This document shows positions 13,401-25,400 of a stretch of DNA of 64,000 bases, in pieces (the stretch's first letter is position 1; every line of letters starts with the position of its first letter). The translations under genes and the position numbers were made by a program. The stretch is from positions 93,250,956 to 93,314,955 of the forward strand of contig OX393549.1 in assembly GCA_947650365.1 (NCBI GenBank), read 5' to 3'. Source of the stretch: Chamaelirium japonicum. Taxonomy: Eukaryota > Streptophyta > Magnoliopsida > Liliales > Melanthiaceae. Under the pieces are notes generated by a model. That model was not told where the DNA came from. It worked only from the letters and a program-made list of their open reading frames with translations, and searched no databases.

Positions 13401-16400
13401 AACGGTCTCTGGGCACTACTACGTGGCGGGGTTGGTTGGTGCCTCCCTATCTTCCGATGGCCCCCTCTTGCTACCTGGTGCGTCAGTCCCTCACTTGTTA
13501 TTGACGCTTGCCCAAGAATGCCTGGGATTGGTTGATGTGGCGCCACCGAATAGGTCGTTACTGTTAGAAGATGACAACTAGGATTTGGAGAAAATGGAAT
13601 GTCTCTTCATTAAGGGACTAAGCCCAATATATCTGTACAACATTACACAACGAACCCGACCCGTATGTACATAATACCCGACCCATCTCTATATACATTA
13701 GCACTCCCCCTCAAACACACAATGGCCCCTCATAATAGTTAAACACAAAATGGCTAGACATTCTCAATGGAATCAACCAGTTATGAGGGGCCACTTTAGC
13801 ACGTAACATTCATGAGAGATCACTTTAGCACACAGAGTATGTCTCATCCCTTCATTCTGATTGTTTTAAAATTCAAGCAGTAATATTAGGGTGGGTGCAA
13901 CTAAGATAATTGAAGTAAATGATCGGAGGACCAAGTCAGTATATACAGCTAAAATGGAGTCCCTACATGCCATTAGCTATGATCACTACTCTGTACCTTC
14001 TTCAACTCCACCTTGGGAGGTGCAGGTTCCTGATAGAAACTTGGCATTGGTGTTGCTTTGAAAGTTAGACTCTTCCTGAGGAGCCTCATTTCAGCTTCTT
14101 GAGTCTCCTAACCAAGAATAAAGAATAAAACAAATAAAATTATAGTACAGAAAAATTGAAAAAATACGAGAGGTTCTCCATAAAAATACAGTGCCACAAC
14201 CTTAGTTTTGGCTTGCAAGGTACTTATCTCAGCTTCCTTTGCATGAATCTTCTCCTCGAGCTTTGAGAAGAACTAGTTGATCAAATAAGCATAACTATCT
14301 TTAGCTAATCAATTGGAGATGCTGTTGAAATTTACTATGCAGAAAACCATTCAAACATGAATAGTGATCACACTGACCTCTTTTCTTTTCTCAGCGCGCT
14401 CATAGCACTTAAAACTGAAGCTATAAGATGGAGTAGCACCCAACCTTCGAGGCTTTGAACTTCTGATAAGTACTTAAGGATAAAAAAAGGCATCAATAAA
14501 GGAAAAACAACCCAAAAGGCAAGGGAGGCTGCATGACTACTTCAATCATGAAGGATACAAGGTAGAGTTGGGATGCTCTTCAACTGTATCTGAAGCAAGC
14601 TGTTTTAAGGGCTTCAAATTTTTTCTATGTTTCCTGCATTAAGCCCAAATTACACTCTGAAGTCAAGAATTTTTGCTCAATCAATTAGAACACCACATGA
14701 ACATTATCGATGCAGCGGCATTCATATGACACTAAGTATCTAAAATTGAGCCTAAGTAGCTAATTGGAGGCCAGCTAGGAGTCGTTTTGAGTTGTCTCTT
14801 CGATTTGCTGTTCAAGCATTCTTTTAGTTCGCAAGAATTTTTAGGATTTTTTTTCAACAACTTGGGACTTGGTTGTAATTTCGATAAGTGAGGAGGGATT
14901 TTTATCATTTGGATGTTTTAAATAGGATTAGATCCTACTTTAAATATTTTTTATAAACTAACTAAAGAAAGGTTGGAAGGGAGCCAGACCCCCTCTCCTA
15001 GGGGAAACAGAGTCTGGCACTCCCTCTGTGCAGGGCCCCCCCCCCACTTGCAGAAGAGGAGTCCCATGACTCGATTCCTTCGGGGAGGAGTCCTTCCCTC
15101 CCTCCCGTGGCTCTTTATTACTCCATTTAGAACTTCTTTGATGCTTTAAATAAATAAATAAGAGCAGTCACACCTGAGTTTTCTTCTCCCCTCTTTACAC
15201 ATTTTCTATTCTTCGTATACACCAAAAATTCCAGAAAATTAGGAAAAAAATGAGTATTAGTAGTCCTTTCCAACTAAGTCTTGTTCCTAGTTTTTAATCT
15301 TAGATTCTTAGATGGGTTGGGCAATCCTTTATACAAGGATTGAGCCTTCATCCCCATATATCATCTTTTATTTGAATAAAATTCTGAAATCAACTTTGCT
15401 GAATTTTCATTTTGTTGTGTGTGTGATGGGATCTGATACTAACTAAATGCGATGCATATGCTTGAAATAAACAAGTGCAGAATTTAAGCAACTAAATCAG
15501 ATTTCAGCATATCAAAGACAAATTTCAGCAAAGCCTATAAACCCGATTCATCATTCATTCAATACCCAAGCATGTTTAATCTGACAAAATGATAAAACGG
15601 ACATAATAAGATCTAATTTCAGATTATAATAAACCAGTCCAGCAATACCAATGATCACAGTCTCAAATAGAATAAGCCAATGTATCAAAGACAAGTAAAG
15701 ATCTAAACGAACAAATCCTAATGGATGAGACTCTCGGGAAAACAGAATTTTAAGGATCCTATGATGAAATCAGCAATAAGGCCGGTTGGGAAAGGAGGTT
15801 ATCACATGGAAATTACCGAGGATCGATCTCACCGTGCTTTGGTCAATGCCGGCAGCTTTCCGATACTCCGATGTTGCAGAGGAATGGCGCGAAAGGGGGA
15901 GGTGTGGTCCAGAAGACGGGGTGAAGAAGCCGAGACGATGATCTTGAAGAAGAAGACACTCCACGTCGATCTTCCGTGAAGCCGAGGATGAATAGCGAGG
16001 TGACGGGGTAGAAGCTTGCGAAGGAAGAGAAGGTTGAGAAGCAAGGAGGAATTCGTCGGAAAAGATACACCGAGCAAGCGATCCGCTTCTCCGTTGTTAG
16101 GGTTTCAATTCAATTTCAACTCCCCTTTCATCAATTAGGGTTTGTATCTTTATAGGGGATGAAACAATCAAAGAAGGCACACAAAAAAGGAAAGAAAGAA
16201 GAGAGAGAGAGAGGCCGATCGGTAGAGAGAGAGAGGGACGCGGTAGAGAGAGGGGTGCGGGCAAGTTCGCGGGAGAGAGAGAGGGGGCCGGTCGGGTAGG
16301 GGCTAGGCTAGGATTTTTAGGGTTTTAATTCCCCTTCGAATCTCATCCATTAAGACCTATCCTGACTTAAGATCCTACGGCTAAAAAGTGAACACGGAAA

Positions 16401-19400
16401 TGAGTCAGTTCGGCATCTGTGGCTCGAACCGGATGCGAACATAGCTCGCACCTACCCAAACCAGAAATAAAAACTGAAATAACTAAAGATCCGTTGGTCG
16501 GATCGAAATAAAGTAAAAACCAAAACTGTGGGGCTTCGATGAAGCTTTCCACTGATGCAGACGGATCGACGATCGGGTTCCTGGATCTCCGGCGCGGATG
16601 AAATTACGCCATCAGCTGTAGAAAAACTGCACGTAGTGGCTCGTCTGCATCAAGTCCCCCGGACTCAAAAGAACTCGACTCCTGTCGAGCCAGGTCCTGG
16701 GTCCGGCGGGGGCTCTCCTGGCAGCAACTGCAGCCGCTGCCTCTGATCTGACTGCTCTCCCGGGTCCGGTGGCCAAGTGATCCGCCTCAGGTACACGGCA
16801 ACTCCATCTCGTAGCCTCTGCCCCTCGCCGCCAAGCGAAGACCTGAAAGTCAACACCAACATCCTCCGCGGCACGATAAGATCATCAAAAGACTCAGATA
16901 ATTTCATGTGATAATAGGAATGCGGGTTGACATGAAATTCAAATGACATGTGAAAAGAAAGGCCGCGGGAGCATAACGTGTTGCGGGTCATCGGCTTGCG
17001 CGATTGGCAATGGTATACTTGAAAGGCCGTGGGTTGCGGGTGCGTAATGTGTTGCACAAAATGGCCTGCGCACGGTGCAAAACAAGGGGATTCTAAACCA
17101 GGAGGATATGTCATGTCATCATTGTCCGGATGCAGTGAATAAAATGAGAAATTAAAGAATCCATCATGCCAATTGTTATGATTTCGAAAAATTAAAGATG
17201 ATGGGCTGGCTGAAAGTTGAAAGCATGATTCATAATTATTTTGCATCGAAAAATGATTAAACATGGCAAAATCTTCATTATTGCTTAATTCAACACTTGG
17301 AGGACAATGGGGGTGCACATATGAATGATCTATGAATGAATGAAAGTCAGGCAAATGATGAATGCACATGTCATAAATGCCTACCGACTCTAAATGTGAT
17401 GTGCATGCAATGGAATGCAAAATTTTCTCTAATCCCTTATCAATCTTCATTAAAGCAGATGGACATCCAACTAAGTTTTCAGCGAATGGTGGCATGGACG
17501 GACTCTGACTCAGAAGGGCTTGAGGTGCATGGGATCGGTGTTTCCTAAAACATGTAGGCCATAGGGTGACAGTGATGCCATCCTTCAGGAAAGTATAGGT
17601 GTTGGCTCTACCGTGATGTTGGACATCTCGGTCAAACTGCCATGGACGCCCTAAGATAACATCAGCAACCTCTAGCGGAATGATATCGCACCAGATCTCA
17701 TCTCTATATTGCAGCCCAATGGATAACTGTGCCAAGCAACAGTGAGTTACCAGCTGACTCGTGGTGTTGTCTAGCCAGGATGTCTTGTAAGGGTGAGCTA
17801 ATGGTTTAACTTTCCATTTCTTGCTCCTAACTACCCTTTCATTTATCAGATTGGTGGTACAACCTCCATCGATCAAGAGACAAAGGTCCATTCCGTTGAC
17901 AGTGCAGATTGTTCGGAATAGTTCGAACCTCTGGTTCTTGCAGTGTGGCTTAGGGGGTCCTCCACAGAGCTCGTGGGGTAACAACGCTTTGGGTGCTTGG
18001 GGTGATGGCGACTGGTGAATGACCAACAGTGGTGCAGTCACATCATCCCCCTCCAAGACTAATTCATTAAAGTGTTCCCCATCAGATTCGTGACTATCCT
18101 CGTCATTATCCGCAAGATTTGTCTGTGGATGGAATTGACGGCGAGGACAGTCGGCGGACTTGTGACCCGGCTGGTTGCATTTAAAGCACTTTATTTGACT
18201 CGGGTTGGGTCCTAGGACTCCTTTACCCTTCTCAGTGGGTGCGGGAACTGTGCTAGCTACGGGTGAAGGTCCAGGGAGTGGTCTACTAACGGATCCGGAT
18301 GGTGCCCTAGTGATGTCATATCGTCGGGACGCAGATCGAGAGTGGTGAGACTCGACTTTCTTGGCCCGGCGGTGTGCATCACTGACCTGATACAAGTCGT
18401 GAAGGGACACCACCTCCTGAATTGAAGGCTTGAGACCGTTGACATACCTAGCGACGCTCTGCTCTTCATCTTCGTGCAGATCGTTCCGAGCTTGGAGCTT
18501 GTAGAATTCATTAGTGTAGTCGTCTACAGATTTATGCTCCTGTCGCAGGTTCTGAAATTTCTGGAACACGTTTTGCTTGAAATCAGAAGGGAGGAACTTC
18601 TGTTGCATTTTTCCTCGCATATGTGTCCAGGTGGAAATCTTTTCTTTCCCTTTCCTACCCCTAGCGGTCTGCAACTGTTTCCACCAAATCAGTGCATGAC
18701 CTTTCAATTTAAGGCTGACAAACTTGACTTGTTTGTCGCGGGGGATTTCTTTCCACTCGAAGTACTGGTCGATTCTCTCGGCCCACTCCAAAAACTCTTC
18801 AGGGTCCATCCTACCCTCGAACTCAGGAATCTCTATTTTAATGCCCTGGTCCCAGCCCCAATGAGATTTCGATCTCCTATGACTTTGCCTACTTTGCCGC
18901 TCAGATCCATCAGAGGAACTGACGCTGTCACCTCCTGACCTTAGGTCTAACTCACTACGCCCGGGTGACGCTCTAGTCCTGTGTTCGCGACGGGGTCGCG
19001 GTGGATTCTGGGAATTATTGAAGGCTAAGGTCAAGGTTTCTATTTGGGTCTGAAGCCTCTCAATGTTATCTTGTTGCCTCATGAAGGCATCCTGCCAAGT
19101 ACGGGGCGGAGACGATCCAGCCATCCTAGATTCTATAGAAGATGATATCGGGTCACTCAGAGAGACAAGGGATGGCCCTAATATGGATGCGACACGCGAT
19201 GCTAGTTTCTAATTAATGCAAGGGCCTAACTAGAATGAAAGAAGGCAAATAAAAAAAAATTCCAGCAAACAGGCAATGATGCGAATGATGCAAGAGGACC
19301 GGCCGTTGCGTAAGGACGCGACGACTAGTGCGCTCTGATACCAACTTGATGGGATCTGATACTAACTAAATGCGATGCATATGCTTGAAATAAACAAGTG

Positions 19401-22400
19401 CAGAATTTAAGCAACTAAATCAGATTTCAGCATATCAAAGACAAATTTCAGCAAAGCCTATAAACCCGATTCATCATTCATTCAATACCCAAGCATGTTT
19501 AATCTGACAAAATGATAAAACGGACATAATAAGATCTAATTTCAGATTATAATAAACCAGTCCAGCAATACCAATGATCACAGTCTCAAATAGAATAAGC
19601 CAATGTATCAAAGACAAGTAAAGATCTAAACGAACAAATCCTAATTGATGAGACTCTCGGGAAAACAGAATTTTAAGGATCCTATGATGAAATCAGCAAT
19701 AAGGCCGGTTGGGAAAGGAGGTTATCACATGGAAATTACCGAGGATCGATCTCACCGTGCTTTGGTCAATGCCGGCAGCTTTCCGATACTCCGATGTTGC
19801 AGAGGAATGGCGCGAAAGGGGGAGGTGTGGTCCAGAAGACGGGGTGAAGAAGCCGAGACGATGATCTTGAAGAAGAAGACACTCCACGTCGATCTTCCGT
19901 GAAGCCGAGGATGAATAGCGAGGTGACGGGGTAGAAGCTTGCGAAGGAAGAGAAGGTTGAGAAGCAAGGAGGAATTCGTCGGAAAAGATACACCGAGCAA
20001 GCGATCCGCTTCTCCGTTGTTAGGGTTTCAATTCAATTTCAACTCCCCTTTCATCAATTAGGGTTTGTATCTTTATAGGGGATGAAACAATCAAAGAAGG
20101 CACACAAAAAAGGAAAGAAAGAAGAGAGAGAGAGAGGCCGATCGGTAGAGAGAGAGAGGGACGCGGTAGAGAGAGGGGTGCGGGCAAGTTCGCGGGAGAG
20201 AGAGAGGGGGCCGGTCGGGTAGGGGCTAGGCTAGGATTTTTAGGGTTTTAATTCCCCTTCGAATCTCATCCATTAAGACCTATCCTGACTTAAGATCCTA
20301 CGGCTAAAAAGTGAACACGGAAATGAGTCAGTTCGGCATCTGTGGCTCGAACCGGATGCGAACATAGCTCGCACCTACCCAAACCAGAAATAAAAACTGA
20401 AATAACTAAAGATCCGTTGGTCGGATCGAAATAAAGTAAAAACCAAAACTGTGGGGCTTCGATGAAGCTTTCCACTGATGCAGACGGATCGACGATCGGG
20501 TTCCTGGATCTCCGGCGCGGATGAAATTACGCCATCAGCTGTAGAAAAACTGCACGTAGTGGCTCGTCTGCATCAGTGTGGGAAACTCAAAGTTCCCAGA
20601 TCGTTAGCTACAACAATTAAACTGTATCATTATCAGCATTAAAGCAAAATTCCACACCGGCTCTTTCACTAGATCAACAATGGAAATAATGGAAAGTGCA
20701 TATAATAGCATTTCAGTCATAACAATTTACAAAAGAAAGAAGCTACAGAACAATGGCATACATTGAAGATAAAGAAATAAACTTACTTTGAATCCATGGG
20801 CAGTGAGACATCAATAGCAGATGCTGCTGATCGTACATTTTCAGATGCCTATTCAAAGTATAAATCTATCAGTGACCATGACCATTTTCAGCAAATAAAC
20901 TAAAGGAAACAATTCAATATGAAATAAAACCTCACAATTAAAAGGCTCTTCCACTATGGAAATAAATACAAAGAAAATTTCACCTGAGACTGCTTGGTAG
21001 AAATTGAGGAAGATTCCAATCTAACATCCCTGACAGTATCAACATTGGCATAGTCCTCAACAGCTTGCCTGGCATTGTATAAGCCATGATTGGTCGTCTG
21101 TGGAAGAGACAGCTTACGTCAGGAATTCGAACCATTTAAAACAGAGGAAACCATCTCCGCTTGATTCCCATCCCCATTCTTTTTCAACCAAGTTGAAACT
21201 ACAGGTTTGGTTTTCCATAGCTTCTCAATCACTGAGGAAGCCTTCTTGCTCTTCCCTTGAACTTTCACTGGTTTAGAACTATCTACTTGATTTTGATTTT
21301 TCTCATCCAATTCCTAGAGAACAGGAACTTATTTTAATCATATTAATAGAATTGAACTTTTAAGAATACCTGGGCCAAGTTGGTAGGAAAGAAGAGAGTG
21401 TCTAAATTTTCGGTACATTTTAAAGAGGGATACAAAACTAAGACAATGAAACGAAACATTGTACTAAAAAAGATGGATTCACCAATGATTTTAGATATAC
21501 TAAAAGTTTTAACCGGCAAGTTATTCACAAAATCATGGATCATATGCGATTTCCATCTCTTGAATTTGACCAAGTATCCTCCATAAGGCAAGGAATAATG
21601 TGGCAACGGTCATTACTCGCATCAGGTGTGTTGGGGTTTTCTATAGTTTGATAGTAGCCAAGACTACTTTAAGGATAATAGAACTATAAATACTAAAAAA
21701 TTATACGCACTATTGTTCTGGGCATATACTATGAACACACAAGTCAACAGTTTTAGGACCTAATTTGGTCCTCTTCAGTTTAGGTATGGATACCTTCCTT
21801 AGGCAACCCCACACTTTGAGGTGTTTGTAGTAAGGCTTCCTATCTCTCAGGATCTCATAAGGTATCTTCTTAGACTCCTTAAATGGAATTCTATTGAGAA
21901 CATATGGTGCAGAGAGTACTGCTTCCCCCAAAAGGTTCGTAAGTACACATGAATTGATCATCATGGCATTGATCATGGCCTTTAAGGTCATGTTCTTCCT
22001 CTCAGCTAGTCCATTAGACTGAGGGGAATATGAAGTAGTAGTTTGGTGAATTACACTGTTGTCTTCATAGAATTTAAAATTTTGTAAAGTCTAAGGACTC
22101 ATACTTACCTCCTCTGTCCCATCTAAGGGCTTTAATCCTCTTCCCTAGCTAGTTCTCCATCTCGAATTTATAGGATACTATGCTATCACAATCGTCCCCA
22201 GTCGAAAATTTGCCAACCCGATCAGACATAATCCCTTAAGAACTGGGCGGCATCTGACTAGACCCGACTACTGAATGAGTCTAGTCAGGACTAAATCAGG
22301 TTCTCGGGTCTGCAAGTAATTGGATCGAGAGTCCAACTGGTGAATGTTTAAATTGTGCATGGGCGAAATTGGTATTGCGATATTTTTTTAACCCTTTTCT

Positions 22401-25400
22401 TTTGATCGCATTACGAGTCGGTTAGGACATTGGAACTCGAAGGAGGAGGAAGGTGGATAACATGGTGAAGGAAACAAATCGGATGATGATTTTGATATCG
22501 ATGTTGAAGAGAAATAGTACTATTTGTGTTTTTTGTGGTGGATGTATCTGTGTTTTTTTGTGGCGGATGTATCTGTGAACATTTTTGTTCTTTTTATGAG
22601 ATTGTAGCATGTTACTAGATGTTACTTTCTTTTGTTAGTTGATGACTTTATATTTAATACTTTCTCATTTGTTGGTTGCTAGTTATTGTTATTGACCGAC
22701 AAGTATCATATAGACATACATGTTGACATTTATGCTAGTTCATATATCATATATGTTTAGGGAAGGGGAAGGGGTTAGAATAAGTCTTGGCCGACAAGTC
22801 CCGAATGGTCCTAGTCGGCCCTTGGCCGACTAGGGACCGAGTCGATCGACTACTGACTTGGACTGCATAGATAGGATATAAATTTGGACAAACTTTCATC
22901 CTTACTCTTAAGGAGAAAAATTGAACAATATCGGAAATAATCATCAATAAATATGATGAAATACTTGTTCCCTCCTCTTGTTATGTAACCTTTAAGGTTG
23001 CACACATCTTAGTGGATTAAGTCTAGGCTTTTTAGGCTACGCTCTACACTCTTGAAAGGCTTCTTGGCATATTTAGCTTCTACACAATGCCACACTTTCC
23101 ATCTAAAGATGTAACAAATTTAGGTACGTTACCCAAGAATATTAACCTTTTAAGTCACTTAGAATTTATGTGACCTAGTCTAGCATGCCACATATCAAAT
23201 GACTCATATAGGTAAACAGCAGAGGAACTTTATTATTATCAATGAAAGATGTTACATTTCAGCTTGAATAAGCCCTCATTCATAGTTGTCAATGCGTCAA
23301 GGCGAGGCTAGGCACCGGAGGGAGCCTAGGCGCACCTAGGCGTGGCCTTATGTGCATAGGCGTGATCTTATGTGCATAGGTATCCTCCAGACACGGGTAG
23401 CATGTATATATGTAATCAACAGCAATATAACATCTTACTAACATGAAAATAATGAAATTGAGCATATTCTAGTTAAATGCATGTAACACAATGACACATA
23501 CATAATTTAAACAAGTAAACAACAAAAGGAACAAATAGAATACAAACACTTGCTAACATAAAATTGAGCATATTCTAATCAAATGCATACAACATTATGA
23601 ACACATAGTATAAACAAGTATACAACAACAAAATGAACAAAGAAGATGGGGATGGATTGGATTTTACTTTAAAAAAAAAAAATCAATGCCTAAAACTAGG
23701 CGTGCGCCTAGCCTAGGTGCACCTAGGCCGTCGCTTAGTGTTGTTCGCCTAGGCGCACTAGGGCCTAGCTATCTCCGAGCGCCTAGTGGGCCTAGGCGCG
23801 CACCTTGACAGCAATGCCCTCATTTAAGTATCCCTTTCCCACAAATGACCCACCCTTTGTTAGGAAAAAATTGTCTGACTTGAAGAGAAGCTTGTAGCCC
23901 TTCTTACTCAGCATGGCTCCAAAGACCACATTCTTCCGGATATCTGGAACATGTAGCACCGCCTTCAACGTCAGAAGGTTCCCATAGGTGATCTTCACGG
24001 TCACGGTTCCTTTCTTAGCGACTCGACGACCGAGGAGTTACCAATGTACAGTGATTCACCTTTTGTCACGGGTGTGTAGATAGAGAAGGAACTCTTCGAC
24101 CCGTAAATATGTCAAGTAGCTCCCGTGTTCACCCACCAGTCTACAAGGTTGCTAAATAGGTTGCTTCTGTCATTACCGTCAAGAAGTAGCCACTCTAAGT
24201 CATGTTTGCCTCGGACTTGCCCTTCGGCTTCCGGTTGACTACGTTGAAGTGGCACCCCTTAGCCAGGTGACCTAGCTTGCTAGTTGCCGCATACAAAAGT
24301 CGTCTCCCTTAGGCTTCCTTTTGAGCTGGGGCTTGGAGAACTTGTTTTTCTCGAAGGCTTAGAAGCATGAACCTTCTTCTTGGCAAGACTTTCCCTCCAC
24401 AAGGTTTACCTCGCCTTTCAACTCATATGCTTGCTCCCTCTGCTTCGACACCAAGTTGTCCTTCTCTATACGGATTCGGACTACCAGGTCCTTCAGTGTC
24501 ATCTTTTTCCTCTTGTGCTTCAAGCTGTTCTTGTGCTCCTTCCATGAAGGAAGCAACTTTTTTATGATGATCGCCACTTGGAATCCTTCACAAATGAAGT
24601 ATCCCTTTGTGAGGACCTCATGGATGATAATCTGTATCTCTAGTTGAGAGGCCACAAATTTTCCGACGATGAATTTCTTCGACCCCATATCCTATGTGGC
24701 GTACTTCTTCTCCAAGAAGTTCCATAGATCTTTGGTAGTCTTACAAATAAAATAGATGTCATATAACTCAGGGATGAGGCAATTCAGGATATAGTTCATG
24801 CACACTTAGTTCTGCCTCTCCCACGAGTCAATCTCGACTTGGTTCATAGAACCATTAGAGGCATTGGACAAGGTGGGTTTCTCCTGGGCCTCCTGGCTTT
24901 ATCAGGTCTACTACTTTAAGAACGGCCAGGTACAGCCTAAGTTTCATTTGCCATCGTTTAAAATTTATGACATCAAAAGGTTTGGGTTTCTCACTGTTCT
25001 TGCCGAGCCGAGCCGTGTGGCCGCAAATGGACTTTGGGCTCGGCCGGCTAAGGCGTGTGTAGTGGGTGCAAGTCTTGGCTCTTGTGTTGCTACCAAGGAA
25101 CAAAAAATCGATATATTTCGCGAAATATCGCGAAATATATCGGAAAAATGAAAACCCGATACGAAATACCACCTGCAATCTCGAGCAGAACTGAAAATGT
25201 CAAAATATCGAGCGATTTCGCGAAATATCGCGATATTTTCACGAAATATTTCCATCTCCACGAAATATAGCGAGATTTTGTCGAAATTTCGCAAAAATTT
25301 CTAAAAATTTCGCGAAATTTATCCGAAATTCTGTGATTGATTGGTTATAAAAGGGGACTGGGGGGGCCTGGTTCTCAGCAGCTTCTTTACATATAATAAC

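Larger units (their letters stand above)
15424..20575 (-). mobile_element. Young gag-only (TR-GAG type) LTR retrotransposon, Ty3-like
   Basis: Two 1229-bp LTRs (15424-16652 and 19347-20575) start TGATG and end CATCA. They are bounded by a perfect 5-bp target repeat GTGTG (15419-15423 and 20576-20580). Read on the minus strand, a tRNA-Met-type primer site TTGGTATCAGAGCGCAC follows the 5' LTR (19347-20575), and a G-rich tract GTCCGGGGGACT precedes the 3' LTR. The 2.7-kb interior carries one long ORF (gag plus protease-like region) and no reverse transcriptase, RNase H or integrase, so it must depend on a partner element. I saw about one difference between the LTRs, so insertion is very recent. 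It looks whole for its type. It sits in intron 3 of the WDL gene, same orientation. Confidence 0.9.

Noticed and set aside
15725-16077. ORFs on both strands repeated at 19645-20000
   Set aside because: They lie inside the two LTRs of the gag-only element and are duplicated only because the LTRs are.
18474-18938. Plus-strand ORFs within 16665-19124
   Set aside because: Antisense shadows of the gag ORF; no family match.
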